Source: Marinomonas atlantica (GTDB taxonomy: Bacteria > Pseudomonadota > Gammaproteobacteria > Pseudomonadales > Marinomonadaceae). From it: a DNA stretch of 64,000 bases. Location of the stretch: contig NZ_LTAW01000003.1 of the NCBI RefSeq assembly GCF_001639725.1, forward strand, positions 248,001 to 312,000, written 5' to 3'. Below, in pieces: positions 58,299 to 64,000 of this stretch. The position numbers and the translations under genes were made by a program. Every line of letters begins with the position of its first letter. The first letter of the stretch is position 1. The notes below the pieces were generated by a model. That model saw only the letters and a program-made list of their open reading frames with translations, was not told the DNA's origin and ran no database searches.

Positions 58299-60071
58299 TT
58301 ACTTGATAGGTGTTTTGGCAATTAATGTTTCCCCTTTTAGTTTGCGCTGTTGACACTCACGGAACACGTTTTTCGAACAGCTAGCGCATTGTTTGAGGTT
58401 CATGTCGTGTTCAATTTTCTCGACGGCGACACCTTTTGCTGGGTAGGTATGATCCGCTCCCACTTTTTCTAAAACACCAAAGCGCTTAAGTAAATCAAGT
58501 TGCCACAGATAGCGAACAACTAAATGAATTTGCGTGTTTTCTTCACGACGTCTATCTACCAGCTGTTTTAAAAAATGAGCACCCTGCATATCGATGGCAG
58601 ACAGTCCGCGACATAAAATGACCCAATGATCTTTGTGAGGGTAGTCGTGTTCAATCAATTGAAACTGTTTAGACATATAGTCCACTGAGCCAAAGTACAG
58701 AGGCCCATCTAACCTTATAAAGTGGATTTGCGGGCAGGTTTCTAAATTGAAGTGCATGATGTTATGGAAGTAACGTCCTTCATGGGTATCCATTGGCGCT
58801 AAGATGCGTACATTAGGTTTGGCCGTTTGGTTTAAAAAGAGTGCTAGGCTCAATCCAACACCGACTAAAATACCAAACTCAAGGCTGATGCCAATGGTGC
58901 TCAATAATGTCACCATGGCGATACTTAACTCAGCACGACTGGTTTTTGCGTAGTGCAGTAACTCTTTGAATTCAATAAGACGCCAGCCTACTAGTATGAT
59001 GATGCCAGCCATGGCGGGGATCGGAAGGTGCGAAAATAATGGCGCAATTAAGCTGAGAATCAGCAATAAAAATACGCTTGAGAAAATGATCGCTAGGGGC
59101 GTCTGGGCACCCGCTTCCACATTGATTCCGCTTCGGGTAAATGACCCTGAACTCATGTAATTTGAAAACAAGCTTCCAACGGTATTGGACATACCTTGAC
59201 CGATAAATTCTCGGTTCGTATCAATTTCTTGGTGTGTTTTCAGGGCAATGGCTTTGGCGATAGAAGCCGCTTCAAGCAGGCCGATGAGAGCAAGGACGAC
59301 GGCGCCTGGGAGTAGTTCTCGTAATGTATTAGAAGATAAGTCGATCAAAGCAAAAGGCGGGATCGCTTCGTTAAGTTCACCCACAAGCGGTACATTATTT
59401 ACTCCAGCATTCACAAAATAGCCAAATACACTGCCGGCGATCAATGCCAGTAAATAGTGAGGTAGCTTAGTCGATATTTTTCGAATGATGATCGCTGCAA
59501 GCACTGTAACGAGGCAAATAGAAACCGAGTACATATTTGTTTCAGGCCCAATGCGAAGCAGTGCATTTAAAAAACTCGATAAATTTTCCGGTCTGGGTAA
59601 GTCTGCTGTTAGAGCATGCTGGACTTGGCTTAGCATGATCAAAAACGCCGCACCGGTAATAAATCCCACCATGACTGCGTGGGACACGAAATTAGTTAAG
59701 TTGCCAAGCTTGGCCAAGCCTAGTGCAAGCTGTATTAATCCTGCTAAGAATGTAATAGCCAGCGCTGCTTGGATAAACTCTGCTGAGCCGGGAACGTAAA
59801 GACCTGAAAGAGAGGAAAACAGCAACGCAGAAATAGCCGTGGCAGGGCCACAAACCATGTGCCAAGACGAGCCAAATAAAACGGCAATAATCGGTGCAAC
59901 AATAGCGCTGTAAAAACCATATTCGGCAGGCAGGCCGGCAATGGCTGCAAATGCTATACCCTGAGGAATAGACATAGATGCGCATGTTAACCCTGCAATA
60001 AAGTCTGCCTTAACGGTTGATCCATTAACAAGTGTAAGCCAAGGCAGCCAGCGGCGAAGGGTATTAGGCAT
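58299..60071 (-). CDS. SulP family anion transporter with STAS domain
   Basis: A 590-aa SulP/SLC26-type permease. About ten to twelve membrane helices (residues 20-410, including SIPQGIAFAAIAGLPAEYGF and the GCANPA-like MSSGSFTRSGINVEAGAQT) are followed by a cytoplasmic STAS domain (about 420-550) and a C-terminal Cys-rich tail CASCSKNVFRECQQRK. The anion (sulfate, bicarbonate or other) cannot be told. A CXXC tail of this kind is not usual. Confidence 0.92.
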   Translation of the reverse strand: MPNTLRRWLPWLTLVNGSTVKADFIAGLTCASMSIPQGIAFAAIAGLPAEYGFYSAIVAPIIAVLFGSSWHMVCGPATAISALLFSSLSGLYVPGSAEFIQAALAITFLAGLIQLALGLAKLGNLTNFVSHAVMVGFITGAAFLIMLSQVQHALTADLPRPENLSSFLNALLRIGPETNMYSVSICLVTVLAAIIIRKISTKLPHYLLALIAGSVFGYFVNAGVNNVPLVGELNEAIPPFALIDLSSNTLRELLPGAVVLALIGLLEAASIAKAIALKTHQEIDTNREFIGQGMSNTVGSLFSNYMSSGSFTRSGINVEAGAQTPLAIIFSSVFLLLILSLIAPLFSHLPIPAMAGIIILVGWRLIEFKELLHYAKTSRAELSIAMVTLLSTIGISLEFGILVGVGLSLALFLNQTAKPNVRILAPMDTHEGRYFHNIMHFNLETCPQIHFIRLDGPLYFGSVDYMSKQFQLIEHDYPHKDHWVILCRGLSAIDMQGAHFLKQLVDRRREENTQIHLVVRYLWQLDLLKRFGVLEKVGADHTYPAKGVAVEKIEHDMNLKQCASCSKNVFRECQQRKLKGETLIAKTPIK

Positions 60072-60124
60072 TGCGCATCTCCAGATTCATTGTTTACGCA
60101 GTTGATAAATGATTTTTATTGAAT

Positions 60125-60145
60125 GATCGTTTAATAAAAACGATC
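60125..60145. promoter_or_regulatory. Inverted repeat upstream of the SulP gene
   Basis: GATCGTTT (60125-60132) and AAACGATC (60138-60145) form an inverted repeat with a 5-nt gap, 53 bp upstream of the SulP start. Its half-site AAACGATC also appears in the palindrome at 1168-1179. It may be an operator. Confidence 0.25.
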
Positions 60146-60335
60146 TTAGCACGAAAAATATTCTTCGTAGATAGTCATGTAGGAGGATTTGGTGAGTCAT
60201 TGTACGTTTTTGTGGACTGTTTAGCCTTTCTTTCACGACCAATAATTTGCTAAATGTGGATTAGGGAGTTTCATAGGGCGGCACTTAGCGTTAGAATTTT
60301 GTTTTCTAAATGACTGAACAGAGTAGGAATATCTA

Positions 60336-61052
60336 ATGGGCAGAGCCTTTCAGAACCGAAAAGAGTCCATGGCGAAAACCTCGGATCAAAAAGCCAAGGT
60401 TTACAGTAAATACGGACGTGAAATTTATGTGTGTGCAAAATCTGGTGGAATTGACCCAGATGGTAACCTTGCGCTACGTAGCTTGATTGACCGTGCCAAA
60501 AAAGACCAAGTACCCACGCACGTTATCGATAAAGCGATCGACAAAGCCAAAGGTGGTGGTGGCGAAGACTTTGATACGGCTCGCTACGAAGGTTTTGGAC
60601 CGGGCAACACAATGGTGATTGTAGACTGTCTATCTGATAATCCGAACCGTACGTTTGGTGATGTGCGCACTTGTTTTAACAAAGTGAAAAGCAAGATTGG
60701 TACACAAGGTAGTGTGTCTCATATGTTTGATCACAACGCGATCTTTGTTTTTTCTGCAGAAGATGAAGATGCTGTGATGGAAGCCTTGCTAGAAGCTGAT
60801 GTTGATGTTACCGATATCGAATACGATGAAGGCAAGGCAACAGTATTTACGCCGAATACAGAATACGGTAAAGCGCGTCATGCCATCATTGAAAGTTTCG
60901 GTAACGTGGACTTTGATGTCGATGAAATTCAGTTTATCCCTCAGATGACTACTGAAATTTCAGGTGAAGAGGTAGAGCAGTTTGAACGTTTCCTAGACTT
61001 ATTGAACGATCTAGATGACGTTCAGCGTGTGTACCATAACGCTGAATTCTAA
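60336..61052 (+). CDS. yeeN: YebC/PmpR family regulator, YeeN type
   Basis: A 238-aa YebC/TACO1-family protein, the same length as E. coli YeeN and more like it than YebC (246 aa). Family text includes [35 protein letters not shown] and [12 protein letters not shown]. Proteins of this family act as translation helpers at proline stretches or as DNA-binding regulators. AGGA lies 8 bp before the ATG. Confidence 0.93.
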   Translation: MGRAFQNRKESMAKTSDQKAKVYSKYGREIYVCAKSGGIDPDGNLALRSLIDRAKKDQVPTHVIDKAIDKAKGGGGEDFDTARYEGFGPGNTMVIVDCLSDNPNRTFGDVRTCFNKVKSKIGTQGSVSHMFDHNAIFVFSAEDEDAVMEALLEADVDVTDIEYDEGKATVFTPNTEYGKARHAIIESFGNVDFDVDEIQFIPQMTTEISGEEVEQFERFLDLLNDLDDVQRVYHNAEF

Positions 61053-61128
61053 TTAAATAATCCTTCGGTAGCGGCACAGGTAAGGTTTGCTAAGGTCTTT
61101 GCTGAAGGGTTTTTTCTTTGAGGATAGT

Positions 61129-61299
61129 ATGAACGAACGTCCAACTCCGCCAGAAGATTGGGAGTGCTGTGAAAGCGAATGCTCCCCTTGCGTATGGGAT
61201 ACTTATTACGAAGCGTTGCGTGAATGGAATGCGGAGCAAAAAGCCATAAAAGACGCACTAAATACCTCCCAGACTAAAGAGCAAGATAATGAATCGTAA
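61129..61299 (+). CDS. Oxidoreductase-like small Cys-rich protein
   Basis: A 56-aa protein with PPEDWECCESECSPCVWDTYYE (CC...C..C), typical of the oxidoreductase-like domain family found in proteobacteria and mitochondria; residues are listed only as motif. Metal or redox role likely; function unknown. ATG 61129 has GAGGA 5 bp upstream; a longer frame from 61087 is not needed. It overlaps the DUF1289 gene by 11 bp. Confidence 0.82.
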   Translation: MNERPTPPEDWECCESECSPCVWDTYYEALREWNAEQKAIKDALNTSQTKEQDNES

Positions 61300-61510
61300 T
61301 GATCCAGTACAGTCTCCCTCGCCGATCAAACAAGAGCCAGTGCGATCACCTTGCACTAGTATTTGTTCATTAAACGATGAAGACGTATGTATCGGTTGCT
61401 ATCGAACAGGCGTAGAAATTAGTCAGTGGGGGCGTATGTCCTGCGAAGAGCAGCTGGCGGTGATGGAAAAAGTCCGCCAGCGAGAAAGCGCTAGTCAATT
61501 TGTGCTTTAA
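61289..61510 (+). CDS. DUF1289 Cys-rich protein
   Basis: A 73-aa DUF1289 protein with four Cys: CTSIC, then VCIGCYRT (residues 22-41), likely a zinc or Fe-S site. Overlap with the previous gene suggests translational coupling. It ends overlapping the glycosyltransferase gene by 4 bp on the opposite strand. Confidence 0.88.
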   Translation: MNRNDPVQSPSPIKQEPVRSPCTSICSLNDEDVCIGCYRTGVEISQWGRMSCEEQLAVMEKVRQRESASQFVL

Positions 61511-62733
61511 TCGCCAGACTTGGCGTTTTTCAGTGTAATCCATTGAGACATGTATTGAGTGCTTTTCATAGAGTGATGACGTGCCAATTTACCTAAAAAA
61601 AAGTTTTCCCTTAAACGCTCTTTTAATTGCACTTGTATGTTGATTCGAGTGATCAATTTTTCCTGCCAAGCTTTCTTTTCATAACGCTGTTTAATAATGG
61701 CATGGCCGTTTTCTTGCATTAATTCATAGCTTTGTTCATCTTTATAGAGGCTGACGCTGGCGCTGATAAATTCTTCGATATTATCCGTTACTACGCCACT
61801 CCATGGTAATGATCCATGCATAGCTTCGGCACCGACAGAGGTTGTAATACTTGGTGTGCCAACTTGCATAGCCTCCACAAACTTGCCTTTAATGCCCGCC
61901 CCGAAGCGAATAGGGCTAAGTAAAATCTTGGCGTTTGCAATGACTTCTTGAGCATCTTCAGCCCAGCCTTTCACTAAAAAGCCTTCTTTTTCATTATGCA
62001 GTTGTGTGGCTTTGGGTGGTGGGTAAGCACCATAGATCATGAGTTTAGCTTCAGGAAGCTGTTTGCGAATTTTTGGCCAATACACCTGCTTAAGTTGCAA
62101 TACTGCATCCCAATTCGGCGCATGACGAAAGTTACCGATGAAGGCAAAGTGCTCTCGATCAGCAAAAGGTTTCGCGCTTAATGCCGCTGTGTCGAGCATA
62201 AAAGGTAAGTGCATTACATGTGTCTCAGGCACATTGAATGCTGTTTTTAATAGCTCTGTTTCGTGCTCCGATACCATCAGTGTGAGGTCGCTACGATAAA
62301 TAGCGGCAATTTCTCGAACGCCCACGTCAGAATGCATGTCCGTCATGGTGAATTCACGGTTTTGTTTGACCGCAGTGTGGCGAGCATCGCGCAGAGAGTG
62401 TAAATCTTCTGTGTTTAAAATCCGTAGTGCCGAGGGCATGTATTCTTCTACGCGCCAGCCAAACTGTTCTTCCATCATAAAGCGATCAAAGACAACAATA
62501 TTCGGTGCGAGCTCAGTAATGTAATCATTGAAACTATCGCAATTGAGTTGGATGTTGGCAGATGTAACGCCATGTTGCGTTAGGTCCACCATGTGTTCGG
62601 TCGTTTGTGCAGGCGAGGCGAATTCTACGTCCCAAGCTTGCTCGCGGAATGTGTCGATGAGTTGCATCATGCGGCTGCCGGCCGCAGAGGAGTTTGGTTC
62701 GGGCCAAACGTAACCAATAATTAAAATTTTCAT
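61507..62733 (-). CDS. Glycosyltransferase (GT4-like)
   Basis: A 408-aa glycosyltransferase of the GT-B fold. N-terminal MKILIIGYVWPEPNSSAAGSR and C-terminal SPIRFGAGIKGKFVEAMQVGTP with the Glu/Ala-rich nucleotide-sugar site are typical of GT4. It likely adds a sugar to a polysaccharide or lipid; donor and acceptor unknown. ATG 62733 was chosen because the Rossmann strand starts there; the longer frame to 62805 is not supported. Divergent from fabV. Confidence 0.88.
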   Translation of the reverse strand: MKILIIGYVWPEPNSSAAGSRMMQLIDTFREQAWDVEFASPAQTTEHMVDLTQHGVTSANIQLNCDSFNDYITELAPNIVVFDRFMMEEQFGWRVEEYMPSALRILNTEDLHSLRDARHTAVKQNREFTMTDMHSDVGVREIAAIYRSDLTLMVSEHETELLKTAFNVPETHVMHLPFMLDTAALSAKPFADREHFAFIGNFRHAPNWDAVLQLKQVYWPKIRKQLPEAKLMIYGAYPPPKATQLHNEKEGFLVKGWAEDAQEVIANAKILLSPIRFGAGIKGKFVEAMQVGTPSITTSVGAEAMHGSLPWSGVVTDNIEEFISASVSLYKDEQSYELMQENGHAIIKQRYEKKAWQEKLITRINIQVQLKERLRENFFLGKLARHHSMKSTQYMSQWITLKNAKSGD

Positions 62734-62871
62734 AGGGATGATTGAGTCAGCTTGAAAATAAAGAAAAGGGACAAGTATTGCTGGGTATTGTATCATGTGC
62801 GCCAACTTTGTGTTGTCGGTCTAAATCAGACTGGATGGCATGCTATGGAAACATGACGTTGAGACTTAACT

Positions 62872-64000
62872 ATGATCATTAAGCCGAAAATTCGTGGATT
62901 TATTTGTACAACGACTCACCCAACAGGCTGTGAGAAAAACGTACAAGACCAGATCGCTAAAGTAAAAGCGAATGGTGACATTAAAAATGGCCCTAAAAAA
63001 GTGCTGGTAATCGGCTCATCAAGTGGTTACGGCCTGTCTTCTCGTATCGCGGCAGCGTTCGGCTCTGGTGCGGCTACGATTGGTGTTTTTTTTGAAAAAC
63101 CAGCCACAGAGAAGAAGCCAGGTACAGCAGGTTGGTATAATGCTGCAGCATTTGATAAGGCGGCTCATGAAGCAGGTTTGTATGCGAAAAGCATTAATGG
63201 CGATGCGTTCTCAAATGAAGCGCGTGACAAAGCTATTGAGCTTATTAAGCAAGACCTAGGTGAAGTCGACTTAGTTGTTTACTCTCTAGCTTCGCCTGTG
63301 CGTAAAATGCCTGAATCAGGGGAGGTTATTCGCTCTGTTCTTAAGCCTATTGGTGAAACCTACAAATCAACAGCGATTGACACTAACCGTGATGTCATAA
63401 CTGATGCGGAGATTGAGCCGGCAACAGAAGAAGAGATCGCGCAAACGGTTACCGTTATGGGCGGCGAAGACTGGGAACTTTGGATGTCAGCGTTATCCGA
63501 TGCGGGTGTCTTGGCTGAAGGTGCTCGCACGGTAGCTTACTCTTACATCGGCTCTGATATCACTTGGCCAATTTACTGGCACGGTGCGCTGGGCAAAGCA
63601 AAAGAAGATTTGGATCGTGCTGCGAAAGCGATTGATACAGAGCTTGCTAAGCAAGGTGGCGGTGCTAACGTTGCCGTACTTAAGTCTGTTGTAACTCAAG
63701 CCTCTTCAGCAATCCCTGTTATGCCGCTGTATCTTGCGATGGTGTTTAAAGTGATGCGCGAGAAAGGTTTGCACGAAGGCTGCATGGATCAAATTTACCG
63801 CATGTTTGCTGAGCGTTTGTACAATGATAATGACCCTGCAAAGCTTGTAGATGACAAAAATCGTCTACGCCTAGATGATTGGGAGCTTCGTGAAGACGTC
63901 CAGCAGGCATGTCGTGATCTTTGGCCGCAAGTGACGGATGCTAATTTGTTCGCAGAAACAGATTACCAGCTTTACAAAGATGAGTTCTTGAAGTTGTTTG
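62872..64000 (+). CDS. fabV: Enoyl-[ACP] reductase FabV (partial, 3' end beyond window)
   Basis: About 376 codons are in the window; the family length is near 400, so roughly 20 are missing. FabV is an NADH-dependent trans-2-enoyl-ACP/CoA reductase that ends each fatty-acid elongation cycle and is insensitive to triclosan. The Rossmann loop [15 protein letters not shown] and the Tyr-X8-Lys catalytic pair in [20 protein letters not shown] are intact. There is no stop or frameshift up to the edge. Confidence 0.95.
   Translation, partial: MIIKPKIRGFICTTTHPTGCEKNVQDQIAKVKANGDIKNGPKKVLVIGSSSGYGLSSRIAAAFGSGAATIGVFFEKPATEKKPGTAGWYNAAAFDKAAHEAGLYAKSINGDAFSNEARDKAIELIKQDLGEVDLVVYSLASPVRKMPESGEVIRSVLKPIGETYKSTAIDTNRDVITDAEIEPATEEEIAQTVTVMGGEDWELWMSALSDAGVLAEGARTVAYSYIGSDITWPIYWHGALGKAKEDLDRAAKAIDTELAKQGGGANVAVLKSVVTQASSAIPVMPLYLAMVFKVMREKGLHEGCMDQIYRMFAERLYNDNDPAKLVDDKNRLRLDDWELREDVQQACRDLWPQVTDANLFAETDYQLYKDEFLKLF

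Overview
The window looks like the chromosome of a marine gammaproteobacterium of the Oceanospirillales, most like Marinomonas. This is inferred from moderate GC (low-to-mid 40s % by eye), FabV-type enoyl reductase, the order ybeL/leuS-lptE-holA next to lnt-corC-ybeY-ybeZ-miaB, rluA next to rapA, and many c-di-GMP and chemotaxis genes. No rRNA, tRNA, insertion sequence, integrase, phage gene or CRISPR array was seen. Almost all the sequence is ordinary, densely packed core genome with small lineage-specific genes between conserved blocks.

Layout. 1-7.1 kb: dapA with a short Lys-rich ORF in its leader, a PAS-GGDEF-EAL protein, and a large fusion of two cNMP-binding-like domains, an acyltransferase-like domain and an SGNH hydrolase. 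7.1-11.9 kb: the PrkA-YeaH-SpoVR stress operon. 12-14 kb: a cytoplasmic FIST-MCP receptor. 14.1-24.1 kb: the envelope/translation cluster holA, lptE, leuS, ybeL, lnt, corC, ybeY, ybeZ, miaB. 24.2-31 kb: mostly small or orphan genes (beta-barrel-like secreted protein, EVE protein, HPt/degenerate HD-GYP protein, HDAC-family deacetylase, a miniature flagellar rod-like protein, cupin, NYN nuclease-like protein, YjdM, DUF2959 lipoprotein). 31.3-32.9 kb: alkaline phosphatase with a candidate Pho box. 33-41.7 kb: CWC protein, rluA, rapA, yigZ, rmuC, a CDF metal transporter, rdgC, tdk, ybfE. 42-50.9 kb: prc, apeB, tolC, a DUF4139 protein, xni, gltX. 50.9-64 kb: an MCP, DUF3301 protein, an iron-linked flavodoxin/AraC-like pair with Fur-box-like sites, an AEC carrier, baeSR, a SulP transporter, yeeN, two tiny Cys-rich proteins, a glycosyltransferase, and fabV running off the right edge.

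How the genes work together. Lnt and LptE serve outer-membrane biogenesis, Prc trims periplasmic proteins and TolC exports. LeuS, GltX, MiaB, YbeY, RluA and YeeN serve translation and its control. HolA, RdgC, RmuC, Xni, Tdk and RapA serve DNA and RNA metabolism. Sensory genes (GGDEF-EAL, FIST-MCP, MCP, BaeSR, HPt/HD-GYP-like) and candidate nutrient responses (Pho box at alkaline phosphatase, Fur-like boxes at flavodoxin) indicate an environmental free-living lifestyle. No complete new multi-gene system could be demonstrated. The best leads are the Lys-rich peptide before dapA, the cNMP-acyltransferase-SGNH fusion, the mini rod protein and the structured element after the flavodoxin gene.
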